This document shows positions 6,842 to 14,995 of a stretch of 64,000 nucleotides of DNA, piece by piece. Origin of the DNA: an uncultured Phycisphaerales bacterium (lineage in GTDB: Bacteria; Planctomycetota; Phycisphaerae; Phycisphaerales; SM1A02); assembly GCA_905480395.1 (NCBI GenBank), contig CAJQQE010000014.1, positions 1-64,000 on the forward strand. Reading direction: 5' to 3'. The notes beneath the pieces are model-generated. The model did not search any database and was not told where the DNA came from. It saw only the letters and a program-made list of their open reading frames with translations. The first letter of the stretch is position 1; each line of letters opens with the position of its first letter. Made by a program: the position numbers and the translations under genes.

Positions 6842-8239
6842 GTGTCTCAATCCCCCACCGCTTCGTATGCCCCGGTCTTCGGCAATGTCCTTGAGATGAT
6901 CGGCAACACCCCGATGCTCGAGTTGAAGCGGCTCGACACCGGCCCCTGCCGCCTCTTCGTCAAGATGGAGTCGATGAACCCGGGCAACTCGATCAAGGAC
7001 CGAATCGCGGTCTACATGATCGATCAAGCCGAGAAATCCGGGCAACTCAAGCCCGGCGGCCGGATCGTCGAAGCGACCGCGGGCAACACCGGGCTCGCCC
7101 TCGCGCTGATCGCGTCCCAGAAGGGATATGACCTCACCGTCGTGGTCCCCGACAAGATGAGCGACGAGAAGATTTCACACCTCCGGGCAATGGGTGCTGA
7201 CGTGCACCTCACCCGGAGCGATGTGGCCAAGGGACATCCTGAGTACTACCAAGAAGTTGCGGCCGCTCTTGCCGCCGCCGACCCCAATTCGTTCTACATC
7301 AACCAATTCTCGAACGACGCCAATCCGCAGGCCCACTATGAGACCACCGGGCCAGAAATCTGGAGTCAGATGGATGGCGACATTGACGCCTTCGTATCGG
7401 GCGTCGGCTCAGGTGGCACGGTCAGCGGGGTCGGCCGGTATCTGAAGGAACGGAACCCCGCGGTTCAAATGGTGCTCGCCGATCCGGAAGGTTCCATTCT
7501 CGCGCCGAAGGTCAATGATGGACTCGAAGTTCAACCCGGCGCCTGGTTGGTAGAAGGCATCGGAGAAGATTTTGTCCCCGATATTCTCGACCTCTCGTTG
7601 GTCGACTCCGCCATTGCCATCTCGGACGAGGAAGCGTTCCATACTGCACGCGAACTTCTCCGGGTCGAAGGGGTTCTCGCCGGTTCGAGCGTCGGAACGC
7701 TGTTGGCTGCATCACTGCGTTACTGCCGCGAACAAACCGAGCCAAAGCGTGTGGTGACCCTGATCTGCGATAACGGCGCCAAGTACCTCTCCAAGATGTT
7801 CAATGACCACTGGATGATGGACCAGGGATTCATCAAACGCGAACGCCATGACGACCTCCGCGATTTGATCGGCAGACGCCACCTCGAAAAAGAGGACTAC
7901 TGCCTGACTCCTGAACTCCCATTGCATCTTGCGATCAAACGCATGCATATGTACGACGTCAGCCAGATGGTGATTCTTGATTCGTCAGAGAAACCACTGG
8001 GCATTCTCGACGAATCAGACGTACTGCTCGCGATGGTGCACGACGATACGAATGCCGATCTTCCGGTCAGCGACTTCATGACTCGCCGCCTCGAAATCGT
8101 TGATCCGGCGGTCAGCATGAACGACCTCGTCCCGATCTTCCGCGCCGACCGCGTCGCGATCGTCGCCGACGCCGACCACTACTATGGCCTGATCACCCGA
8201 ATGGACATGATCAATTTCCTTCGCACCCGCGTGCGCTGA
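6842..8239 (+). CDS. Cystathionine beta-synthase (PLP domain plus CBS pair)
   Basis: The 465-residue protein has a fold-type II PLP domain: NPGNSIKDR with the cofactor lysine at residue 52, the substrate loop ATAGNTGLA, and the phosphate-binding GVGSGGTVSG. Two CBS domains follow (about 345-465, with MYDVSQMVILD, GILDESDVL and ITRMDMINFL). This architecture is that of cystathionine beta-synthase, which condenses homocysteine with serine. O-acetylserine-dependent relatives without CBS domains are shorter. The start is GTG with GGAG about ten bases upstream. The next gene, 76 bases on, encodes the partner gamma-lyase/synthase, so the pair fits a reverse transsulfuration route from methionine to cysteine. 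Unlike the human enzyme it has no N-terminal haem region. Confidence 0.9.
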   Translation: MSQSPTASYAPVFGNVLEMIGNTPMLELKRLDTGPCRLFVKMESMNPGNSIKDRIAVYMIDQAEKSGQLKPGGRIVEATAGNTGLALALIASQKGYDLTVVVPDKMSDEKISHLRAMGADVHLTRSDVAKGHPEYYQEVAAALAAADPNSFYINQFSNDANPQAHYETTGPEIWSQMDGDIDAFVSGVGSGGTVSGVGRYLKERNPAVQMVLADPEGSILAPKVNDGLEVQPGAWLVEGIGEDFVPDILDLSLVDSAIAISDEEAFHTARELLRVEGVLAGSSVGTLLAASLRYCREQTEPKRVVTLICDNGAKYLSKMFNDHWMMDQGFIKRERHDDLRDLIGRRHLEKEDYCLTPELPLHLAIKRMHMYDVSQMVILDSSEKPLGILDESDVLLAMVHDDTNADLPVSDFMTRRLEIVDPAVSMNDLVPIFRADRVAIVADADHYYGLITRMDMINFLRTRVR

Positions 8240-8315
8240 AGCACGCGAACTCACGTTCAATCACGATCAGACGCCCAATTCAACTTCCAATTCAAGCCGT
8301 ATCCCGAACCACACC

Positions 8316-9542
8316 ATGAGCACACACGACCACGCCGATCTTCATTTCGACTCCCGATGCATCCACGGCGGACAAGCCATCTGCGCCGTGACCGGCGCGG
8401 TGATGCCGCCGATCTACACCTCGAGCACCTACGCTCAGGAATCACCGGGCGTCCATAAGGGCTTCGAATACTCTCGCAGCCATAACCTCACGCGATACAG
8501 TTTCGAACGGGCCCTTGCCTCCCTCGAAGGGAGCGGACTCTCCGAATCCGACGACGCCTCCCACGGCGGCTTCGCCTTTGCCTCCGGACTCGCGGCGGCC
8601 GGCACTTGCCTCGAACTGCTCGACGCCGGTGGCACGGTGATCGCGGGAGATGATCTTTATGGCGGAACGTATCGCCTCCTGTCGAGCGTGCGCCAACGAA
8701 CCCAAGGACTCGACGTCAAGTACGTCGACACCACCGACCCTGCGAACGTCGAAGCGGCGTTGGCCACCGTTGATCCCAAGGCCGGCCCGGCGATGGTCTG
8801 GCTCGAGACTCCCACCAACCCAACGCTCAAGGTCACGGACATCGCCGCGGTTGCCGCGATCGCCACGCGACACGGGGCGCTGACGGTGGTCGACAACACC
8901 TTCGCGACCCCCGCCCTGCAGCGGCCCCTCGAACTCGGCGCCGACATCGTGCTCCATTCGGTGACCAAGTACCTCGGCGGTCACTCCGACGTGGTGGGCG
9001 GCGCCCTCGTGGTGGGAACACCAGAACTGGCAGAACGGGTTCGGTTCCTACAGAACTCGGTCGGTTCGATCATGGGACCGTTCGATTCCTACCTCGCCCT
9101 ACGAGGCGTCAAGACCCTCGCCCTGCGAATGGCCCGGCACTGCGAAACCGGCATGCGGATCGCCACCTGGCTTGAATCGCATCCGAAGGTCGAACGAGTG
9201 GTCTATCCCGGTCTCCCATCGCATCCCCAATATGACGTCGCGAAACGCCAGATGGCCCTCGACGGAACCCCCGCCTTCGGAGGCATGATCACCATCTTCC
9301 TACAGGGCGGGATCGAAGAGAGCCGGAGATTCCTTGAGACGGTCCAAATGTTCGCACTCGCGGAAAGCCTCGGAGGCGTCGAGAGCCTCATTGAACATCC
9401 GGCGATCATGACCCACGCATCGGTACCCGCGGAACAGCGGGCCGCGCTGGGCATCAGTGACAGTTTGGTCCGGCTCTCGGTGGGCGTCGAGCATGCTGAT
9501 GACCTGATCGCAGATCTCAAGCGAGGCCTCGACGCCGTGTGA
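8316..9542 (+). CDS. Cystathionine gamma-lyase / gamma-synthase family PLP enzyme
   Basis: The 408-residue protein belongs to the Cys/Met metabolism PLP family. It shows [11 protein letters not shown] near residue 32, [14 protein letters not shown] (family YsRt.NPTr), [23 protein letters not shown], and the cofactor lysine K218 within [12 protein letters not shown]. The C-terminal [13 protein letters not shown] is also diagnostic. Lyases and synthases of this family cannot be separated reliably by eye. Adjacency to cystathionine beta-synthase favours cystathionine gamma-lyase, giving cysteine, 2-oxobutyrate and ammonia. No clear Shine-Dalgarno sequence precedes the ATG. It is probably cotranscribed with the upstream gene. 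Confidence 0.9.
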   Translation: MSTHDHADLHFDSRCIHGGQAICAVTGAVMPPIYTSSTYAQESPGVHKGFEYSRSHNLTRYSFERALASLEGSGLSESDDASHGGFAFASGLAAAGTCLELLDAGGTVIAGDDLYGGTYRLLSSVRQRTQGLDVKYVDTTDPANVEAALATVDPKAGPAMVWLETPTNPTLKVTDIAAVAAIATRHGALTVVDNTFATPALQRPLELGADIVLHSVTKYLGGHSDVVGGALVVGTPELAERVRFLQNSVGSIMGPFDSYLALRGVKTLALRMARHCETGMRIATWLESHPKVERVVYPGLPSHPQYDVAKRQMALDGTPAFGGMITIFLQGGIEESRRFLETVQMFALAESLGGVESLIEHPAIMTHASVPAEQRAALGISDSLVRLSVGVEHADDLIADLKRGLDAV

Positions 9543-9631
9543 TTGGCACGCTTTGATTCGGCGGGGATGCACAACAGGATCTCTGTTTCTTCTGATCACG
9601 CGCTCCGATACCCCGTGAACTGGAATCACCG

Positions 9632-11122
9632 ATGGCTTCAAAAAGAAAAGGCGGAATCCCCGCTAACCGAGATCACGCCATCGAGACCGCACGCGGGCTC
9701 ATCGGCGGGGGTCGACTGGCGGAGGCCGAAGAACTTCTTCGCCGCGGCATCCCCTCACCGTCCAAGGATGCCGAAGCGCTTCGACTCCGCGGATGGATCG
9801 CGGAGCGGATGAGCCAGCCTGCAGAGATGAAGTCGTTGGCCGAAAAATCGCTTCGCATCGAGTCGCACCCCGAAGGCCACTTGATCCTTGCCCAGTATCA
9901 CCTTCGCAATGATCAATCCGACGAGGCCCTGGCATCTGCAGAAGCCGCCATCGAGGTTGACCCAACCCACCGCCCCAGCCGGATGATGCTTTCTGCGATT
10001 CTCCTCGAACGCGGACGAATTGAAGACGCGGCGGCGATGATCGTACCGCTGCAAGTGGACCGCCCAGTCGAGGAGGCAGAGGCACGGAGGCTTGGCTATA
10101 CCGAAGCCAATATCCTCTCTCGCCGCGGAGATCATCAGGCGGCGATCGACCATCTCGAAACGACGGTGCTGGCAGACGAAGCGTTGCACGCCGAACGAAA
10201 ACCCGGCTTGGCACTCAAAGCGAAGATCCTCGACCAGCTCGGCCGCCATGCGGATGCGTTCGCCGTGGCGGAAGCCTTCAACGCCATGGAGCGTATCCCG
10301 TTTGATATTCGCCGATTCAACCGGGAAATCGACGGGATCATTGGCCAGTACGACCGCGAGACCCTCGACCTTTTTCCGCTCGGATTCCAGAGTGATCTTC
10401 CGGTGTTCGTCACCGGCATGCCCCGAAGCGGCACCAGCCTGGTGGATCGGATCATTGATGCCCACCCGTTGGCGGGTGGTGTCGGGGAGTTCACGGGCAT
10501 CGAACAGTTCGCGTCGAAACTACAGGCCGAGACCAATCCACGACTACCGGTGCCGGCGTGCTTCGGAAGCATGCAGTCGCCGCAATGGAAGGCCGAGGGC
10601 GAACGCTACGTCCAACGACTTCGGCGCATGATGCCCAGCGCGGAGCGGGTGGTGAATAAGTCGCTCATGAACGCCAACCTCCTGGGACTGATCGCCCGCC
10701 TTCTCCCCGGCAGCCGGGTGATACACGTACTCCGCGATCCCCGAGACGTCGCGATCTCCTGCATGATGGGGGAATTCAGACCGAGTGCCATGCCTTGGAC
10801 GACGCGGCTCGATTGGATCGCCTCCGTCTGGGACGCCTCGCGGCGACTGATGGATCACTGGGAAAAAGTGCTTGATCTGCCGATTCTCGAAGTTCGCTAC
10901 GAGAAACTCGTCACCGATCCAGCCACGGAGTTTCCCCGAATCATCGATTTTCTCGGCTTGCCGTGGGACGACGCGTGCCTGGAATTTCACGCGACCGGAC
11001 GACCGCTTCGCACCCTGAGCCATGATCAGGTCTGTCGCCCGCTCTACACCAGCAGTGTCGGTCGGCATGTTGACTACGCGGCGTCGATCGCCGACGTCCA
11101 GTGGCCTGTCCTCGACCCCTGA
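9632..11122 (+). CDS. TPR-containing sulfotransferase family protein
   Basis: The 496-residue protein has an N-terminal helical TPR-like half (about residues 15-235, with AEAEELLRRG and DEALASAEAAIEVDPTH). A sulfotransferase domain follows. VTGMPRSGTSLVDRIIDAHP near 260-280 is the PAPS 5'-phosphosulfate loop and LRDPRDVAISCMM near 368 is the 3'-phosphate site. Members move sulfate from PAPS to hydroxyl or amino groups; TPR fusions of this type are common in planctomycetes and proteobacteria and their acceptors are mostly unknown. No signal peptide is seen. It is 89 bases after the transsulfuration pair on the same strand and ends seven bases from a convergent operon. Confidence 0.85.
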   Translation: MASKRKGGIPANRDHAIETARGLIGGGRLAEAEELLRRGIPSPSKDAEALRLRGWIAERMSQPAEMKSLAEKSLRIESHPEGHLILAQYHLRNDQSDEALASAEAAIEVDPTHRPSRMMLSAILLERGRIEDAAAMIVPLQVDRPVEEAEARRLGYTEANILSRRGDHQAAIDHLETTVLADEALHAERKPGLALKAKILDQLGRHADAFAVAEAFNAMERIPFDIRRFNREIDGIIGQYDRETLDLFPLGFQSDLPVFVTGMPRSGTSLVDRIIDAHPLAGGVGEFTGIEQFASKLQAETNPRLPVPACFGSMQSPQWKAEGERYVQRLRRMMPSAERVVNKSLMNANLLGLIARLLPGSRVIHVLRDPRDVAISCMMGEFRPSAMPWTTRLDWIASVWDASRRLMDHWEKVLDLPILEVRYEKLVTDPATEFPRIIDFLGLPWDDACLEFHATGRPLRTLSHDQVCRPLYTSSVGRHVDYAASIADVQWPVLDP

Positions 11123-11129
11123 GTCGTGA

Positions 11130-11915
11130 TCAACCGCGCGGCGTCGCCGCCCAGCGACCGTCGCGCCAGTACGGAAGAAGTTCGCCGTCGAGGAGCATCT
11201 GGTCGATTCGATCGACGCGAATCTCCAAAAGGGGCTCATCGCCGTCCAGGTCGAGCATGCTCGACCAACTCGTCTGAGGGCCCTGCAAGAGACCGGCTTC
11301 GATCCGCAGCATCGCGAGTACCTCGTCTTCGTCGAGATCAGGCCGTGATCGAGCGGATCGTCGCGATTGCGCGGCGAGCCACTTCACACCTCCAGGCAGT
11401 GAATCATCCCAGGTCTCGAGCAGACGCAGGCGAAGCGGGTCATCCATGAGTTGACGCAACTTCGAAGTCCGACCAGTTCGAAAACCACCGAAGGCCTCGC
11501 TGATCTCCAGCGCAGTCAACGGATCGACCGTCGTCCGATCAGCCGCGCCACCGGGTCGCGTGATGCCGTCACCGAGCATCGCCGCTGCGGCCCGAAGTCG
11601 ATCCGCCGCTCGTCGGTCGGTCGTCAACGTCGCGAGGGCCAGGGCCGCGGAGGCACCAAGGCCCTCGGGGTCGATCCGCCCGGCGATTCCGAAAAGCCTC
11701 CGAGCGATCGCCCGATCTCGATCCGTTGCCGCAGAATCGGCGATTTCTTCCCCGAGTTCGAAGTACTCAAGCGGCCGAGCCGGATCGAGTTCAGACAACC
11801 TCGGAGTCCAGTCCTTCTTCGCCAGAGTTGGCTTCGCCGTACTCCCCGCGGCGAGCAAGCCCAGCGTGAGGCTCACCAATATTGAGACCCCAAAGGCCTT
11901 GAGACGGTTCTTCAT
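11130..11915 (-). CDS. Exported protein of unknown function, last gene of the vWA-ExbBD operon
   Basis: I do not recognise a family for this 261-residue protein. A signal peptide is clear (MKNRLKAFGVSILVSLTLG then LLAAGSTA, cleavage near residue 27). A mostly helical mature part follows, starting DWTPRLSELDPARPLEYFELGEEIAD. Alanine- and arginine-rich helices dominate, in the style of the other periplasmic members of this operon. Its start overlaps the stop of the 1027-residue protein gene by four bases, so translation is probably coupled. It is the last gene before the convergent sulfotransferase gene. Confidence 0.7.
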   Translation of the reverse strand: MKNRLKAFGVSILVSLTLGLLAAGSTAKPTLAKKDWTPRLSELDPARPLEYFELGEEIADSAATDRDRAIARRLFGIAGRIDPEGLGASAALALATLTTDRRAADRLRAAAAMLGDGITRPGGAADRTTVDPLTALEISEAFGGFRTGRTSKLRQLMDDPLRLRLLETWDDSLPGGVKWLAAQSRRSARSRPDLDEDEVLAMLRIEAGLLQGPQTSWSSMLDLDGDEPLLEIRVDRIDQMLLDGELLPYWRDGRWAATPRG

Positions 11916-14900
11916 CCGGATGCTCCCAGTGGGTCGGTATCACGAGGAACGAATCGAAGCCGTTCCATCCGGGCGATCGCCAAAGCCTCCAAGGCCGCCT
12001 GTTCAAGCCCCGAGGGTGCGACGCTCCGCGCCGTGGCCGCTTCAAGCAGTAGCTCGCTCACTTCCGAGGCCTTCGAAGGCACCTCCGCGGCGATCAGGAA
12101 TCCCAGAAACTCAAGCTCTGCGACGTGTTCCGCCACCAGCCCCTGAATTCCGTTTCCGACCAGTCCACGGCGAGCGATCCGCCTTCGATCAATCTCTTCG
12201 AGCGTGATCGAAGGCGGCGTGGCAAGAAAGAGCGCCATCGCCGCGCGGCGCACGCCGTCCGCCGCCATCGACGCCATGTCTTCGGGTCCGCGTCGTCCCG
12301 ACATTGGCTCCCCTGGCAACCGGGCCTCCGCCCTCGCCCCCACCACGCTGCTTGCGACTTCCGCGAGTTGATCAATAGAATTCCGCTCAGCATCCAACAA
12401 CGACAAGGCGTGAATGGCCAAGGCCGCGCGAATTCGAGGTTCCGCATCTTCAGATCGAGCATTGGGCATGGGGATGCCAGTGAATGACTCGATGAACGCC
12501 AGGGTTGACTCGTTTCGCGACGCACGATCCGCGGTGTCCAGGAGTTCGACCGCCACCACCGCGCCCCGACCAAAGATCTCAACTGCCGCGGCTCGAGCGT
12601 CACTTCGAATCGAATTCGGGCCGCGCCAGACCTGTTCGACAAAGATCTCGGCGTCTCGGGGTCCCAGATCACCCGCGATCGCATTGCGTCGAAGTGCCGC
12701 GATGAGATCTCGCCGAACTTGCTGGTCGGAACCAGCCTCCCGCCACGCCTGCGCCCATTGTCCGTCATTCGCCATCTGCCGCGGACGAGGTAATGGATCA
12801 AGATCCACGCCAACATTTCCGGTCATGATCTGATCGAGCACATCTCCAATCGCGGCGTCGGCCTGGGCCTTTCGTTCCAAGGCTAAAAATGTGGCCGCCG
12901 ACGCCAGCCGCTCCGCAGCGACCAGTGCCGCAAGTCTTTGCACTGGCGAGCTGGCAAGATCGACTAATTCGGCCACCTCAAGAAGCCGAACGTCAAACTC
13001 TTCGAGGGTGTGGGGCTCGATCGGAATCAAGTTTCCGCGAGCAAGTGGTCCCACCGACTCCGGCCACGCGGCCTCGACGAGTGCCAAGACCCGACGTCGA
13101 TCCGACAGGCCCGCCTCGGGATCGGGAACGAACTCGGGACGGAACCACCCCGCCCGGCCCACCCCGTCGAGCAAGCTCGCCAGGACCCAGAGATTGGTCG
13201 CCGGAATTCCGTCATCGAGCATCCAGTCCGAGTACCTGGCGCGAAGCCCCTCGGGATCAGGACCAGCCGCGGTCCAATCGATTTCATAGAGGAGCCGGCC
13301 GAGAACGTCGGAGGTCATCCCCGGAACCCCCAATGCTCGCGCCTCGCGAAGCAACGTCTCCAGCGCGATGAGCAATCCAGATTGCAGATTGACGTCGCGA
13401 CGAAGTACCTGATTGGCATCAAACCACCGCTCCCAACAGTTCTGGACCAACGTTTCGTCCGAGACGCCGGTCATCTCAACCAGCGGCAACGCCATCTGAT
13501 CGAGCGATCGGCCAGCCAACGCGGCAAACGGACCGCCTTGGACATTCCGTCCGCTGGATCCTGCAAGCGACTCATCGATCATGCGTCGAGCGGGACCACG
13601 AACCGACTCCGGAAGCGACGGCGTCGCCACCACAAGCCCCAGCATGCCCGCGTTGAACGAACGGACCCAGACGTCGATGGGGTTGCGGAGTGGCGATTGA
13701 GAATCCACTTCGAAGGCGGCGATGAGTCGGATTGCCACCGCATCGTCTTCGGCTTCCGCGAGCACTTCGATGATCGCGGTCACAAATCGAAGTCGATCAT
13801 CCGCCGGCATGAGTGCCCAGGTTTCACCGCCGGTTGCCACGACGTCCAACCAGGCCGATGCCCGACGCTCAGAGAGTTTCGCAGGATCAAGTTCGAGTTG
13901 CCGGGCGAGCTGTGAGGCTTCATCCAACATCGCCGGCATCCGTTCTAGTCTGAATACTGACGCGTCGGGTCGACCGTCACCTCGGAACATCGGGGGCCGC
14001 GGAAACTTCGCCGGAAGGGTGACCCCTTCGCGCACACTCGGGATCGCGCGATGCGTTGCATCGATTTCGGCACCTGACGCCCCGAGCATCGCCGCCGCCT
14101 CGCGGTTGGCGATGGACTCCTCCGCCGCCAGTCTCCGGGTCTCGATGTTGCGAGCCCCTGGGGAAGGCGCGGTCAGCGCGATCACCAGGATTGCACCGAA
14201 GAAAATTGCCAGCGACGCAAAGAGGATGGTCAGCCGAAGCCTCGACGCCGCCGAATCACCACGAAACTCCCGCGTGATTCCATCGCTCACCCGAAGAACC
14301 GCTGATTCGATTCGGGATGGATTCCGCAAGATCGGCGACGGCACCATGGCCGTCTCGCCGATGGTGCCCTCGGATCCTCGGTCCCGCATAAATCCTGCCA
14401 AGCCCTCGATCACGCGGCGGAGGGTCGCGGCATCGAGCCCGACTTGCGCCGCCATGCCCGCGATGATCCCACGGGTTCTGGAATTCCAACCACCGCCGGC
14501 GACCAGCACCGAAAGCACGAGTCGATCGAATGGGGTCAGGTGCGCTTCGGTCACCCGTGGGGTTGGCTTGACGGGCATCGGCCGTCGTGTCGCCCCTGGA
14601 TTCTCGGGTCGTTCAGATTCAGACCCTCGTGGCTTGACCCGCGACGCGATCGGGCCCGCTGGCTTGGGCGCCGAGACTGGAACCTCATCGGAGTCACGTT
14701 TCGGTCGAACCGGTGGAAGCGATGACCGGGAGGGTAACGCCGAGCTCCTCAAGGCCGACGCCGCGGCTTCCACCACGCGGCACGCCTCTTGAATCGTCGC
14801 CACTTCGAATTGGTCGGCCTGCCCACGGATCGCCTTCAGACGAGTCCGCAGCGACGCGTCGAGAATGTCCGAGTCGATATCACCTTGGCCGAGTCCGAGG

Positions 14901-14995
14901 ATGGCTCTCGGCCCAGAGACTCTGCTCACTCCAAGCAATTCATGGACCGGATCAGAATGACCGGATCCAGGTTTTCGAGGGTCTCGAGGAATCAT
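11912..14995 (-). CDS. Large single-pass membrane protein of unknown function
   Basis: This 1027-residue protein has no family I can name. Residues 1-90 contain a conserved-looking block (HELLGVSRVSGPRAILGLG then DIDSDILDASLRTRLKAI). Residues 95-150 are Pro/Arg-rich linker, and 152-205 are a small helical domain. A single transmembrane helix lies at about 253-275 (TILFASLAIFFGAILVIALT). About 750 residues of alpha-helical sequence follow, presumably outside the cytoplasm. That topology would let it link a cytoplasmic head to the periplasmic partners of the ExbBD motor. Both ends overlap neighbours by four bases. Confidence 0.7.
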   Translation of the reverse strand: MIPRDPRKPGSGHSDPVHELLGVSRVSGPRAILGLGQGDIDSDILDASLRTRLKAIRGQADQFEVATIQEACRVVEAAASALRSSALPSRSSLPPVRPKRDSDEVPVSAPKPAGPIASRVKPRGSESERPENPGATRRPMPVKPTPRVTEAHLTPFDRLVLSVLVAGGGWNSRTRGIIAGMAAQVGLDAATLRRVIEGLAGFMRDRGSEGTIGETAMVPSPILRNPSRIESAVLRVSDGITREFRGDSAASRLRLTILFASLAIFFGAILVIALTAPSPGARNIETRRLAAEESIANREAAAMLGASGAEIDATHRAIPSVREGVTLPAKFPRPPMFRGDGRPDASVFRLERMPAMLDEASQLARQLELDPAKLSERRASAWLDVVATGGETWALMPADDRLRFVTAIIEVLAEAEDDAVAIRLIAAFEVDSQSPLRNPIDVWVRSFNAGMLGLVVATPSLPESVRGPARRMIDESLAGSSGRNVQGGPFAALAGRSLDQMALPLVEMTGVSDETLVQNCWERWFDANQVLRRDVNLQSGLLIALETLLREARALGVPGMTSDVLGRLLYEIDWTAAGPDPEGLRARYSDWMLDDGIPATNLWVLASLLDGVGRAGWFRPEFVPDPEAGLSDRRRVLALVEAAWPESVGPLARGNLIPIEPHTLEEFDVRLLEVAELVDLASSPVQRLAALVAAERLASAATFLALERKAQADAAIGDVLDQIMTGNVGVDLDPLPRPRQMANDGQWAQAWREAGSDQQVRRDLIAALRRNAIAGDLGPRDAEIFVEQVWRGPNSIRSDARAAAVEIFGRGAVVAVELLDTADRASRNESTLAFIESFTGIPMPNARSEDAEPRIRAALAIHALSLLDAERNSIDQLAEVASSVVGARAEARLPGEPMSGRRGPEDMASMAADGVRRAAMALFLATPPSITLEEIDRRRIARRGLVGNGIQGLVAEHVAELEFLGFLIAAEVPSKASEVSELLLEAATARSVAPSGLEQAALEALAIARMERLRFVPRDTDPLGASG

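Noticed and set aside
13722-14792. Forward frame of 356 codons
   Set aside because: Lies antisense to the 1027-residue operon protein and is Ser/Arg/Pro-rich, typical of a shadow frame in GC-rich DNA.
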